Shown: positions 1 to 11,996, counted from the first letter of the stretch. The stretch: DNA of 64,000 bases from Ignelater luminosus (GCA_011009095.1 VTPC01000025.1:38704-102703); one strand, 5' to 3'. Numbers and translations: made by a program. Notes: generated from the sequence alone by a model not told the origin.

Positions 1-1199
1 CTGTTCATACGTCTGAAGAAAAGCTCTATTATTGCCCAAGCAAAAACACTTGTAAATCAGAAATTAAAGTTAAACCAAAGGAGAAATATATTTTTTACAG
101 AAAAAGTCACATCTGTTAAAGGAAGCTTTAAAAGATATGGCTAGAACAAGAGAAAGAGAAACGTATGATACTGTAGTAAAGTAACGGCATACATGATGTA
201 AAGAAAAGTCAATAAACCTAAATCATTTGATGAAATTTATGGAATTGCCTTTTGAAAGATATTTGATTAATATGAAACCCTTAACTGAATTAAACCTAAA
301 TAATTCGTAATCATATTTAAGAAAAGGTTTATTCTGGTTATTATAACTTACATTTAAGATTAATTAATAATATAACTAAAGTAAAAAAAATCGTTTAGTT
401 CTTCAGTTTTCTTATACTAAAGTGACAAAAAGTTATACATCTAGTATTATTAGAAAGTTAACATTGAATAGATATACCATAACAAGATGTGTGTGCACAA
501 TGTGTTGCTTGCCTCTAATTTTTCCTATGAACAAAATCTGCATTAAAAGAAGATAAGACGGAAAAATAAGTTTTCTTTTTAAAATAAAACTAAACTGTTA
601 TGTACTTTAGTGTCAAACGAATTAAATAATAAGTACTTCTAATACATAAGTAATTTCTTGTTTAAGCAAATAATTATAAATATAACGTAAATTCCATAGT
701 ACCCACTTCTAATACTCACAGTATTATTACTAATTTGATTTTTCCTGAATTATTTATAATTAAATATCTTAGGTATGAAGAAAATTCGTGTTTTTGTACA
801 GTATTTACGCACTAGACAATAGTGTGTCCCGAAAAAATTTTTTTTGGATTTCCTTAACACAAGATTTGCGTCATTTATCGTAGATTATCAAAATAATTTT
901 AAAAATAAAATAAAACTACATCTTTAGGGTTCTACCGATTTTCAAAGTTTTGAAAAATTGTCATTTTTATGGTGATATTTAATTTAGGCTCCTGAACTAA
1001 ATATAAAAAAATATTTACTTTTTGTTCTATTTAGGTGTAATTCATACACGACGTTTTGATTTGCGTGCAACAACACATTACCAGCGACTTCGAATTTGTT
1101 AGGTTTCAACCTGCAAATTTCCTCAAGTTCGACTTGTTTCGAGAAGTGTCTTGACTTGACTCGCGAGTGTTTCCTTCGTAGTCAAAGTAATTTTTATGC

Positions 1200-1206
1200 T
1201 ATAAAA
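1200..1206 (+). promoter_or_regulatory. TATA box of the transposase gene
   Basis: TATAAAA lies 55 bp upstream of the ATG at 1261, a good distance for a short 5' leader. It belongs to the transposon rather than the host unit, because the homologous unit B lacks this block. Prediction from motif and spacing only. Confidence 0.4.
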
Positions 1207-1260
1207 GTGCAGTTGCGTTTGCTACACTATTAAATAAGCGGATTTTGTGATATTTAAATA

Positions 1261-3094
1261 ATGAGTTCCAGGCGTAGTGAGACTACTTGTGCTATATTGG
1301 GACCATACAAAGAACTTGACGATCGGCAGCTACCAACTATGAGGGACGTCAATAAATTTATTTTATATCTGAAATTGAAGTATAATGGAAAGGATCCATC
1401 CAATTCAGATATATATGCGATTGTTTCTGGAAAGATCAACGATATTTGGACCAAAGCTTTGATTCCAATCGTAATTAAGGAACGAGTTATTCAATTACTG
1501 AAATCCTATTTCGAAAAGTACCTCAATTTAGAAAGATACCCTAAAAGCAAACAAAATGCTAGATTTGAAAACAAACTAAAGTGTTTTTTAGATTCATCGG
1601 AAAAGCTTTTCGACGTTACTGCTTGTAAATGCACTTCATTTGAATCTTGTTTGTGTCTAAAACCTAAGAAAGTTCCCATCAATGAGAGAAATTTTTTGTT
1701 GGATCAAAGGAAAGATAGGAAAATGGTTATCAGCGGCGTTGATAAGAAAGAAACGGCTAGATTAATGAAACGACAGCAGAGACAAACTAAAGAGTCAATA
1801 AGGGCAGCAAAAACGTTGTGTTTTACTCAAGAAACCGATTCTGTCTCAGCAAATTATGATGAAGATTTGGTGCGTGAGTCTTCCCCAGAAACGTATCCGA
1901 CAACAGAGGCATCCCCGACAAACACGCCCTCGATAGAGACACCATCCACTTCAACAGTTGCTAAGGTCTGTTGTAGATACGGTTTATCAGAGCGATCTGC
2001 TACTGCTGTTGCTTCTGCGGTTTTGGCTGACGTCGGTTTGGTTTCTGCCGAAGATTTAACTTAACTTAACAAGATCCACAGAGCTGTATCTAAAGCACGG
2101 ACAGAAGCTTTAAAAGATATTGGAGGCACTGTTATAAAAAGTATTTACTTTGATGGGCAAAAAGACAAGACTGATAAATGAGAAAATCGGGGATAGTTAC
2201 CATCACAAAGAAGTTTTAGAAGAGCACATCTCAGTTTCAGCAGAACCTGGATCAGTTTATTTCGAACACACAACGCCAAGTCGTGGCACTGCAAAGGAAA
2301 TTCTTACTTAGATCACAGCTTTACTAGAAGGTCAAGGTTGGAATTTAGATGACGTGATTTGCGTTGGATGTGATGGAACAGCAACTAACACCGGTTGGAA
2401 GGATGACTCGATTCAATATTTAGAGGAATATTTAGAGAGACCATTACAATGGTGTGTTTGTTTGCTTCATGCCAATGAGTTATCCTTTCGTCATTTATTC
2501 TTGATCTTAGATGGTTGCACTTCGGGTTCTAGAGAATATTCTGGACCTATTGGAAAACAATTAGCTGGTTGCGAAAATAAAACCAGGGTGTCTTTTTGTT
2601 CTGTGGCTGGTAATTTGCCTGATTTGCCGAAAAATGTGGTCGATGAACTAAGTACGGATCAAAAATATCTTTATGAGATATGTCAAGTTGTATCAACTGG
2701 TTGCTGTTCTTTTGAGCTGGCAAACCGTCAGTCTGGAAAAATGGTACATTCGAGATGGCTTGCTTCTGCTAATCGTATACTCAGATTTTACGTAAGTACT
2801 TTTAAGCCATCAGAAAATTTGCAATTGCTTGTCAACTATGTGGTTAAAGTATACGCTCCGATTTGGTTCCTAATCAAAGAAAATACATCTCTTAAGGACG
2901 GGCCCAAACATATTTTTCAACTAATTGCAGAACCGACTACATACTTGTTTAATGATATTATCACTAAGAAAACAGCCCCTTGTCTATACAACAAAATAAC
3001 ATGTATAATTGATATTCATAATGTTAATTTAAGACATATAGGTCATGTTGCCTTACCAATCTTAGCAATCGAGTTTCTAGCAAATACAAAATAA
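1261..3094 (+). pseudogene. hAT-like transposase pseudogene (CDGTATNTG family)
   Basis: The first ORF (1261-2064, 267 codons) has a cysteine cluster near residues 120-135 (CKCTSFESCLC), a basic stretch and a Ser/Thr/Pro-rich linker. The same frame continues after a TAA at 2062 through IYFDGQKDKTD (likely first catalytic Asp). A TGA at 2179, a frameshift near 2180 and a TAG near 2311 follow. The last ORF (2354-3094) holds VGCDGTATNTGWK (likely second Asp), LLHANELSFRHLF and HSRWLASANRILRFYVS, then loses similarity to its relatives after about residue 195. I recognise the family as a widespread arthropod repeat protein; hAT placement is inferred from the termini of the copies at 21961 and 40289. 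At least three stops plus a frameshift make it inactive. Confidence 0.75.
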
Positions 3095-3578
3095 TTAAGA
3101 AGAAGTTTGTTGTTTATTCTCAAGGGACTTCACTTTTCTCATTGAATTTTATTTCCCCATATCTTAAAAGAAATAAATCATAATGAATAGTTTGATTTAT
3201 TAAAAAACATAATAATGGTAATCGGTAGAAAATAATTCCCCACAATAAGCGATGACCTTTTCTAAAGAGTTAAGGACTATAAAGATGCAGTTATTGTTGT
3301 CAATATTACTAAGATCCCCAAACTAGTTTATATTAATTTTTCAAATTTAAAGCATACAACTCACCTGTATACATAACATACGTCTCAACTCCTAAAAAAT
3401 AGGCAGGAAAAGTGTAAAAGTTTTTCTTAACTATAAAGATTTATAATTTCTTATACAAACAGATTGCTACTAGAATAAAATAATTTAGAACCTCTGAATA
3501 TCTTTTTTATGGGATTAGGGGAGTACTTATGTGGTTCAAAGTATACATACACTGATAAAGGAAGAGTGTGCAGAAAAA

Positions 3579-3586
3579 TATAAAAG
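3579..3586 (+). promoter_or_regulatory. TATA box of the unit A CSab gene
   Basis: TATAAAAG lies about 75 bp upstream of the position homologous to the unit B start codon, the same arrangement as the TATA box at 12046 in unit B. The upstream sequence near 3510-3525 aligns with the unit B kB-like site but has changed to AGGGGAGTACT. Confidence 0.5.
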
Positions 3587-3660
3587 CCTCTCAAACTTAA
3601 TATCCGTTACAGCAACTTGCTATTACCAGACAAGTCATAAAATTCTCATAATACTATAAA

Positions 3661-3965
3661 ATAAACTCTAAAATAATTGTTTGTACTTTACTAATACTTT
3701 CTTGTCTAATGGTTGACGTCTATGGACACACTGTAACTGGTAAGTTTATTTTATTAATATTTTTTCTGAAATCGACAGTAATTCAGAATAGTCAGGTTGA
3801 ATGTGAATTTGTATTTTTATTGACATTTGTATATTTTGTATAGGACTAGGTCTACTAGGTCTTCTTGAAGCAAATTATCTCTGCGTTGAGACCTGTAGCG
3901 GAACTTGCACTTTATGGGGTCACAGAGGTGGTGTGTGTATTCCTAGTATATGCAATTGTTATTAA
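3661..3965 (+). pseudogene. CSab (defensin-like) peptide, start codon lost
   Basis: Two exons match the intact gene at 12127. Exon 1 is 3661-3739, the intron is 3740-3843 (GTAAGT...TAG) and exon 2 is 3844-3965. It would encode about 66 residues: a hydrophobic leader (KIIVCTLLILSCL), a short pro-region and a mature part with six cysteines spaced C-x3-C-x3-C-x9-C-x4-C-x-C, the insect CSab pattern with a very short first loop. The codon aligned with the paralogue's ATG is ATA. An in-frame TAA lies four codons upstream, and the next in-frame ATG (3709) falls inside the leader. Exons, splice sites and all cysteines are intact. It may be a recent pseudogene, or it may use an upstream exon or a non-AUG start. 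The mature peptide lacks the RxxR site of its paralogue. Confidence 0.65.
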
Positions 3966-4368
3966 GTATTCCTAATAATGAACATACTTTACTTGTATTT
4001 GCTCTTGTATTATTAAATCGATAACAAAAATACCTAGTGCTTTGAAAAACAATCTTGTTAATTAAATACATAGTTTATTGTACATTGCCATTTTATTCTA
4101 TAAATAAATTTTATTCTAATACCACAACTATAAGCATGTGTTTATATTAACAGCTCGAATGATTTCTCTCAGAAAAGAATTCCACAACAATAATTTATCT
4201 CAGTTTTCTCTCATTTAAAAGCTACCTTGCCCTTTCCTCTTTTTTTGGTTATTATTATTCAGTTTCTATATTAATTATTTTCCTCTAACCAATGCTTCTC
4301 GCGGGACGAGTCATTAAAGGGAGAAAATAGAACTAGATTTGTTTAAATCTCTGTGCGAATTGCAAATC

Positions 4369-5900
4369 AAACTTCACTGTAGTGTTTACATTTTTAACAA
4401 CTGAAGGAATAATTTCGCCAATGTCTTTATACCCCTACAACTGAAATGGCAGAAACAATACTTTCTGATTGCGAAATTAGAGTCGGTAAGAACAAACTGA
4501 TGAAGTCATAAATTTTCTACTTCTATATTTTAAACCAACTACAAAATCTCCGATTGTTCTCTTTGTCGACGAACATACGATCTACTTAACTATTGCAATA
4601 AGCAAACTTTCATAAAGTTCAAAATAATTTATAATTATTGCTGTGTATCAACTTCTGTGAAAAAAGGTTATGAATCCACCAAAGCATGGGTATTAATCCA
4701 TGGAATGTTAGCAAATCTGGTTTTTATTAATCTTCAAGGAATGGGGCTTACAATTATGAAAACCTTTTTCAAGATCGAAATCAAGAAACACTGGTACAGC
4801 AACATCAATATTTGTGTGTTTCCAATAAAATATTGCTAAATGATATTCTTTGCATTTTAGAATTTGAGATAACTTTAGGACGATGAACCAAACCGTCTAA
4901 CATCTCATAACGTGAATGGCCATTACAGTGTGTAATCGTTTTGGTCTGAAGGGCTAAGTTTTATTCAGCTAATAGGACGTAGCATTTTTATTACGCGTTT
5001 CGCTCATGACTTTTCTAAGTTCAAAATCCATCAATATGGTTAAGTAAACGACTTTAATATTGCACAGAAGCTTGGTTGAATGGATGCTTTTGTTCAGTCG
5101 TATTGTGTAAACAGTATGATAAGCAATAAGAACCTAGATGGATACTAGAAATCAGATCTTAAAAGTAGCCATTAATATGCAGGGCATGAGGACTTCAATC
5201 AATGGAAGCTGCTGGTTACTTCAACAGGGTTAAAAGAAAAAGTGCTACTAGGTTTAACTAGAGGAGCAACGCTAGACAAATCATAGTTTAATTAGTAGTT
5301 TAGCCGAGTACACTCGTTTAAATGTAACAGTTATTTACGTACCAAGGGAGGAAAGTAATTCGTTGCAGTCGAGAGTGTAATATTACTTACATTTTTTCGC
5401 CTGTAAACTAAATTCATTTTCGTTTGAAACAGGGACGTAATAATTCATTACAGCTCTAGGGACGTTATAAGGGCGGAAACAAAGTTTATGTAAATCATTT
5501 GTTTTTGTTAGAATATCAGTCAAAATACCATTTTAATGAGGAGTATCATGAAAATATTTAGAATTATGTGATCATGTGCTTTATGTAGTCCGAAATTGCA
5601 GAAAGTCAGTATTCAAGGGAAGTTGAAAGAATTAGTTAGAAGAATGGAAGAAGCTGTGATGAGTCAAACTTTAAGCTACAACAATTCGCACAATATGTAA
5701 TACAACGATTTGCTAGCAGAGTACGAGCAAAGACAGGAAATTAGTGTACATTTATTGCAGCAGTACGAAAGTAGTGGGACAGCTTCTTTTTATCAAACAT
5801 GAAGAAACAGAAAATAAGCTGAAGAGGATTGGCAAGACAATCTTGAAATATATGTTAGTTACTAAGATAATGGTAATTATCGCTGGATGGTCAGTCTAAA
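4369..5900. other. Intergenic, no gene recognised
   Basis: AT-rich sequence with only short ORFs; the 60-codon one at 4657-4839 has no recognisable motif or codon signal. The last few hundred bases (5570-5900) may be the decayed gag part of the Copia element that follows, but I could not confirm a zinc knuckle or an LTR. Confidence 0.4.
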
Positions 5901-6799
5901 CATTTTGTTTCTGCGTTTCTGTTTATAATCCGTGCTCTCAATGATTTAAATTCTAGATTGTTAATCGAAGTAGAAATAACAGCAGCAGAAACTAATCATG
6001 CTTAGCAAATTTCATTTTTAATTGCAAAATTGTTGGACACCCATAAACGCAATGCATAAAAAGGGAAGTAGAAAAGATTTTCCTATTGTGTTTTCACTGT
6101 AAAATTGGTTTAAAAATAAGAAGGAAAGCCATTGAACAGATGTGTTGTAAAAGAAATTTTGTTGTAGAATATCGAAAGTTAAAATTTAAAACAGAAAAGA
6201 AGGTGATGGCAGCAGTACGAGAAGGAAAAGTTCAGTCTGACCTTAATAATGTTATGTTTGTGCCAAATTTGAATAAGTTTCTGCAGAAGCTGCTTTAGAC
6301 AAAGGTTATAAAATGACTTCAGATAAAACGTAGTATGTTTTTACGACAATTCGAAATACAATGGTAAGAGTAATAGCTACAAGCTAGAAAAAACTTATAA
6401 CATGAGTTTTAATTTACAAGCAAGAAGATGGTGTTTCAAATATTGGACTAAGACACAAAAATTAGCCATCAATTAACTGTCTCGTATACTCCCGAACAGA
6501 GAAGTGCCATTGAAAGAGAAATAGGAACTGTTGTAGGAAGCTAACTGACACTACTTAAGGCAAGAGATCCAGACGAAAGCTTTTAGGCTGAGGCAGTAAA
6601 CACTGCTGTCCAGGGCCGGCGGAACATAATTTTCTAAGGTATGGAGTGAAAAAAAGGTAGTTACACACATGTAAACCAAACAGGCGCGCGGGTGCAGAAA
6701 ATCAATTTAAACGATTAAAAAGTTCTTTTATTGTGTATCATTTATAAATAATGAATAAATATACATTGAATAATAAAATAATACGAAATAAAGAATATA

Positions 6800-8276
6800 C
6801 AGGGTGTTTACTAAACATGCGGCAAAAATTCAGGGGGTTATTCTTCCTTGGATTATTTTAAGATTTTTTGTCCTTGAATGATTTTCGGAAAGACGCCTTG
6901 TTTCCAAGATACAGGGCGATAAAAGCTTCTCGAAAAAAACAATACTTTATTCATATTATACATGTAAAGATTCTTGATCTACAGAAACTGCTGGAAATGA
7001 CTACCACCAGCCAGGATGCATGCATCCAATCTTCTCTTTGTTGACTGCCGAACTTTTCCAAAAATACCACGATTGTTTCTTATTGCATTAAACCCCCCAA
7101 TTACCCGATTTCTCAAACCTTCTTCATTCTTCTCTCAGTGTATACTAACGTTTTCAAATGCCCCCTTAAATAAAAACCTGAGGGATTTAAGTCTAGGGAT
7201 CGAGCAAGCCATAAGTGGAATCCACCTCGATCAATCCAGCGATCTTCATATGTTGCGTTTAAAAATCCACGAACAACTAGACTAAAATGTAGTGGCGCAC
7301 CATCGCGCATAAACCACTTTACGTTTCTCGTTGCCAATGGTACATCCTCTAGGACCCAAGCAGTAATTCTTCCAAAAACCTTCGATACACCTCACTGATA
7401 AGTCTTCCTGATAAAAATATCGGTCCAATTAGCCAGTCACCCACAATTCCAGTCCAAATGTTTAATGAAGATTGATATTGAGAACAATCTTCTAGTACCG
7501 CACATGGGTTTTCATTAGCCTATACATGGTTATTATAGAAGTTTGTAATTGCATTTCTGGAGAAATTTGCTTCATCAGTAAAAAGAACTAGCGCCACTAG
7601 TTGAAGTATTTGAACTAAAATTTGGAGAAGCCATTTTGGTTCAAAAGTTTCCATACAGTTCTATTACTCAGATTCAAAGCATTTGCTATTTTTCTGGTAG
7701 ATGTACCTGCATTTTCCTTTATCATGTCCAGCACTTTTTTCCATTTCTACCGCCATTACTGTTGTTGGCCTTCCTGGTCCTTTATTTCGTTTAAATGTGC
7801 CTGTTTCATGAAGACATTGATGAATACTGTGGAAAGTTTTTCTATCAGTAACATGACAATTGCAAATCGTTCACTGTACAACCGCCTAGTCTCTAACGAA
7901 TTCCCATTGGCAAGTCTATACATAAAATGCATATCTGTCATCTCGGTGTTCCTACAGCCATTCATATTAGACAGCTTCACTAACAAAAGTTTAAGTATCA
8001 AACGAAAATACGCGACGCAATCAATTTTGACAACTTTTAAAGAGAGAAAATGACAGCCACTATGGAAACGATGACAAGTCACAATGGAAACGTATTTCTG
8101 GACATTTCTTGTACCTCGTAGACCCACTGCAGCACACCGTAGTTTTACTTTGGTTTAATCGCGCTGTATGTTTGAAACAAAGCGTCTTTCCAAAAGTCGT
8201 TCAAAGACAAAAAAATCCTAAAATAACTCAAAGAACAATCTCTTGAATTTTTGCCGCATGCTTAGTAAACACCCTG
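6800..8276 (-). mobile_element. IS630/Tc1-mariner element (DUF4817 type), nested
   Basis: Terminal inverted repeats CAGGGTGTTTACTAA(A/G)CATG occur at 6800 and, reversed, end at 8276. Both ends abut TATA, consistent with TA target duplication. A decayed transposase lies on the minus strand. The N-terminal DUF4817-like helix-turn-helix is near 7810-7960 (EMTDMHFMYRLANGNSLE). The catalytic region is near 7115-7330 (WFMRDGAPLHFS, DRWIDRGGF, RSLDLNP). Frameshifts and stops separate the parts. Confidence 0.8.
7060..8000 (-). pseudogene. DUF4817-type transposase remnant
   Basis: Read on the minus strand, the order is an N-terminal DUF4817 helix-turn-helix (MHFMYRLANGNSLETRRLY), a basic linker, then a DDE block with RDGAPLHFS (second Asp) and a RSLDLNP motif where intact relatives have RSPDLTP or RSPDLNP. 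The frame changes at least twice between these blocks, and conserved residues are substituted, so it cannot make a full transposase. The family assignment rests on these motifs, which I know from many insect elements. Confidence 0.7.
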
Positions 8277-8943
8277 TATATGTTAATCGACGAAAACTAA
8301 AAATTAAAATACGAAATTTTCAGCTATGGAATTCCATACTCGAAAAAATCTCAAGTGTGGAGTGCTCCATATTCACCATATGCCTTTTGCTGGCCTTGCT
8401 GCTGTCTACATAATTATGTGATAAATAGATCACAGAGAAGTAGCGTTTCGAACAGAATACTGTAAGAGCTACAAAGCCAAAAGCAATTTCATGTAAATAA
8501 ACTAAATATATTTGAAATGTGTATATTCCAAAAGCAAGTAGATCAAAATGGGATAGCTACCGTAATGAAGAGGATTTTTGTGGGATATTCAGAGAATACT
8601 AGAAGTTATAGGATTATGCTGATACAAATGATGGTGTTTGTGTTAGAGATGTAATATTTAATCCTGAAGAATAAGTTTTCTAAATATATTTTTTTAAATG
8701 ACTCCTGTATCTAAAACTGTTGTCCAGAGTAGCTCCCAGATTTTAGCTTTTTTTTTATTGGAATTTCAATAGAATTTCAAAATAAGAGAAATTTATTATT
8801 CAGATTTAGACTGGCTATATGTAGACCAAACAGGACGGCACATGATTTTGAAGGATTTAATTGAAGAGAATAATTTGTTGACATTTGATACAGACTGTTC
8901 AATACAAGGTGAAAGAGCAGCAACTAAATATCATCAGTATATA

Positions 8944-10067
8944 CAGTGAGCGGTTAAATTATGGAACGAATTAAATAAAACCGTAATAATTTTTTTTATA
9001 TAAAAACCTCAAGATACATCAATTTTATTTTGTTTTTTGCCGTTTTTCGCGTGCATCCGATTTTCTACAGGGTGATTCTAAAAAGCTGCACGAAAAAATT
9101 ATTTTTTTAAATGGAACACCCTGTATATTTCTACAGCTTGTCTCACAAATACAGTAATGTAAATATTGATGGGTCTATCTTTAATAATAACGGAGATATA
9201 GTCAAGAGTGCTCAAGAAACAGAAGGCAAAGAAGTAAGTTTAATACATTAAAAACAAACGAATAAATTAAATTAAATAGTATTCAACAAACAAAATTGAA
9301 ATAAATCATTATTGTACATTGCGAATGACCTCTGGACTAATTCTACTAATTTTTTCACTTATTCGATTTCTTATCTCCTCTAAATTCTGCGGTCTGGTTA
9401 CGTAGACTTTTGATTTCAAATAACCCCACAAGATAAAATGGAGGGGTGTAAGATCTGGATTTCGAGGTGGCCACTCTATGGGTCCTTGTCTACCAATCCA
9501 CCTCCCAGGAAAATAGTTGTCTAAATATTCGCGAACAGAACGTACAAAGTGCGGAGGTGCGCCATCTTGTTAAAACCAGATATTATCATTCAATGCTTGA
9601 GGATTATTTACATTTGGAAAAAGTTCTATAAGGACAGGTATAAGTTCATTTCTTAGAAAACCCAAATATCGTTGCCCTGTCAGAGTTTCCTCGAAGAAAA
9701 ACGGTTTAATGGTTCTGTCTCCAACCATCCCTGCCCATCTCGACCAGGACAAAATGTAGCAAACTGACAGTTTTTAAAGTCTGAGCACTCTTGACTATAT
9801 TTCCGTTATTATTAAAGATAGACCCATCAATATCTACATTACTGTATTCGTGAGACAAGGTTCTATCCAAATCTGTAGAAATATACAGGGTGGTCTATTT
9901 AAAAAAAATAATTTTTTTTCGTGCAGCTTTTTAGAATCATCCTGTAGAAAATCAAATGCACGCGGAAAACGGATAAAAAACAAAATAAAATCGACGTGTT
10001 TCGGCGTTTTTATAAAAAAAATTTTTACGGTTTTATTTAATTCGTTCCATAATTTAGCCGCTCACTG
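8944..10067 (-). mobile_element. Long-TIR IS630/mariner-like element
   Basis: The ends read CAGTGAGCGGTTAAATTATG and its near-perfect inverse. The inverted repeats are about 270-285 bp long (8944-9215 and 9782-10067), far longer than the 20-35 bp typical of mariner. Both ends are flanked by TATA. The middle carries minus-strand transposase remnants: PFFFEETLTGQRYLGFLR, NDNIWF at 9570-9752, then across a stop QDGAPPHF, DNYFPGRWIGRQGPIEW and RNPDLTP near 9460-9570. The element splits the Copia remnant. Confidence 0.8.
9320..9760 (-). pseudogene. Transposase C-terminal remnant (DDE, DUF4817 type)
   Basis: The minus-strand frame gives an ORF (9570-9752) with AGMVGDRTIKPFFFEE and ELIPVLIELFPNV. 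A stop then interrupts the QDGAPPHF catalytic block. Beyond it, WIGRQGPIEWPP, YLKSKVYVTRPQNLEEI and ISRISPEVIRNVQ are still readable down to about 9320. The first catalytic Asp and the N-terminal DNA-binding domain are missing, so this is an internally deleted element kept by its long inverted repeats. Confidence 0.65.
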
Positions 10068-11996
10068 TATATGCTTTCTACTAAATAGATGTAATATGAA
10101 TATGAAAATTTGCGGTATAGATAGTAAACAACGAAGGTTACAAAATACATCTGTGAGATATACCTTGTAAAGCCTCACGAAGGAAAAGAAGAAAGCGGTA
10201 ACAGAAGAGATGAAAATGCTAAAAGATACCATTAGTCTATACGAGATGATTGTTGCATTACAGATATAGTAAACGAATCTTTAAGACTGGAAAAATTAAA
10301 AATGGAGAATCTAGAAATTTTAAAGTTCGTTTAGTTTCAAAAAGATTCCACAGAATGAAGATTTTAATTTATCTGCCCTTTATGCAATTATGGTTAAACT
10401 CGTTACCCTTAGAACATTACTAGCAATATGACAGTTTATCAAATAGACGTTGAGGCAGTTTTCTTAAATAGACAAATCACTTAAGATATTTATATAAGAA
10501 AGCCAGAAGTTATGAATAAAGTGTTAAACTTAAAAAATTATCAAGATATTTGAACAAAAAGTTTGATTCGTTTGCAATACTTACAACAGGTATGTAAACT
10601 TTCCAAGCCTGACTATTATTTTCGTATGTTAAATTGCAAAAAAATCTCAAAACATATGTCCACTTTGACATGGAGAACATTACAAATTATTTGGGAATCA
10701 ATATTAATCATGCAATAAATACAATAGAAGAAATTTTAAGAAGTTTTAGAATGTATGGTTGTAAACGCTCACCTACCGCATTAGAACCAAACCTAACAAA
10801 GACCACAAACTATGTAGTCGAAAATTTCAATTCTAAAAATTAATCTCATCTTACATTCCCAGATATTAGAAAATTTTAAATGCAATTGATATTTTTGTAT
10901 CTCAGAAACCGTGCACTTTAAAACGTAAGGTATTTAGAAAATTTTATATTTATGGGAACAATTTTTTATGTATAATTCTAAAATGGCAACATTCAGTTTG
11001 TTTAAATTGTTCTTTTTGCACTACAACTATATAACTTGATTTGCGTAAGTGGCAGAATTATGTTGCTATTTAAACAATATAGATATCTTGATTTAACAGT
11101 ACAAAGAAAATAAATTGTTAAAACGCAATAAGAGTAATTTATTAGGCGATTGCTTAACATAGAAGAATATACCGTAACAAGGTAGATGTGCAGAACGTGT
11201 TGCTTACTTTTAACATTAGCTAATAGCATCTGAATACTTAGTATATGTTAATAAAATGTTTTTATTTTCCGCGTATCGATTTGTTCATGTTTAAAGCAAT
11301 ACAATAATTTCGATTTGGAAAGACGATTTTTTCATATTAACAGTCTGAACTAAAACAAATTTAAAAAAATATAAAAACTCAATTTTTAAATTAAAAACTA
11401 AGTGTAAGTACTGCTGTGTTGAATAAGTTTATTGAAAATACTTAAAAGTTAGGTACCAAAAGAAATTAAAAGCTCATTTCATGTTTATTCAGATGATAAA
11501 AAGTGTCACACTAATTAAAACATAAGTAAAACATTTAGTGAGTTTCTTGTTTATGTACATCAATAGTTATAATGTAAAAGTCTATATTTATATATTTTCA
11601 AAGTATTACTACTAATTTTCCCGGAAAAATTATATTTGTCCAATAAGTCATAAGAAAAAAGAATTTGATTTATCAAACAAATAAATAATGTGTACAAAAT
11701 AAGTAATTCCCCACCATAAGCAATGACCTTTCATACAGTGTAACTGATAAGTGCCATAAGGTTGCAGTTATTGTTGTCAATATTATTGAGGTTCTCAAAC
11801 TTGTTTATCAATTTTAAAGATTTAAAAATGTACAAATTTCTTATAAACCTGTTTGAAATTGTGAAAAAGGGCAAAAGAAAGTTCAAAAGCACTTCCTAAC
11901 CTCTCAAGATTTATAATTTCTTTAAGTAAACAGATACATACCTACTAGGACAAAATAAATCAGGACCTCTATTTTAATACCACTTTTGTGAAATCA

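Larger units (their letters stand above)
820..3158 (+). mobile_element. hAT-like DNA transposon, decayed copy 1
   Basis: The left end at 820 reads TAGTGTGTCCCGAAAAA, matching the left terminus TAGGGTGGGCCGAAAAA of the related copy at 21961 at most positions. No matching right terminus or 8-bp target-site duplication was found near 3094-3170, so the 3' end is probably truncated. Comparison with unit B, which lacks a block of about 2.4 kb here, supports insertion into unit A. An alternative reading uses the repeat ATATCTTA at 764-771 and 3159-3166 as insertion flanks. The true right edge is uncertain. Confidence 0.55.
470..4368 (+). repeat. Duplicated segment, unit A (with CSab peptide gene)
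   Basis: Unit A is collinear with unit B at 11160-12722. Anchors seen by eye: the stretch near 480-510 matches 11165-11205, 3225-3310 (TTCCCCACAATAAGCGATG) matches 11705-11790, the peptide exons match, and 4133-4368 matches 12555-12722. A block from roughly 770 to 3160 is absent from unit B, and this is where the hAT-like element sits. The match is interrupted and diverged, so this is an old local duplication rather than an assembly error. Edges are approximate. Confidence 0.7.
6611..8398 (+). mobile_element. hAT-type MITE inserted in Copia
   Basis: The left end reads CAGGGCCGGCGGAACATAAT and the right end read in reverse starts CAAGGCCAGC with a shared TATGGAG block about 30 bp in, giving imperfect terminal inverted repeats with the CAGGG-type hAT start. 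Flanks carry a perfect 8-bp duplication CTGCTGTC (6603-6610 and 8399-8406), the hAT size, and the Copia frame (AVNTAV, then the YIIM-like continuation) resumes exactly across it. The element's own sequence is only about 310 bp, because the IS630-type transposon at 6800-8276 sits inside it. Confidence 0.8.
5900..10850 (+). mobile_element. Copia retrotransposon pol, heavily decayed and interrupted
   Basis: Fragments of a Copia polyprotein occur in order on the plus strand. Protease/integrase-linker-like sequence is at 6230-6420 (LNNVMFVPNL, then DKGYKM). The integrase core end is at 6460-6610 (HQLTVSYTPEQ, IEREIGTVV, AEAVNTAV). Its continuation past an insertion is at 8407-8690 (IFVGYSENTRSYRI). 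Reverse transcriptase pieces are at 10310-10420 (KVRLVSK, then VKLVTLRTLLAI) and 10640-10843 (ITNYLGININ, RMYGCKRSPTALEPNL). Many stops and frameshifts make it inactive. It is split at 6611-8398 and at 8944-10067 by DNA transposons. No LTRs were found, so the outer limits are estimates. Confidence 0.7.

Noticed and set aside
4657..4839. 60-codon plus-strand ORF
   Set aside because: No domain, signal or splice context; expected by chance in AT-rich DNA.
7622..8053. 143-codon plus-strand ORF
   Set aside because: Antisense shadow of the DUF4817-type transposase remnant.
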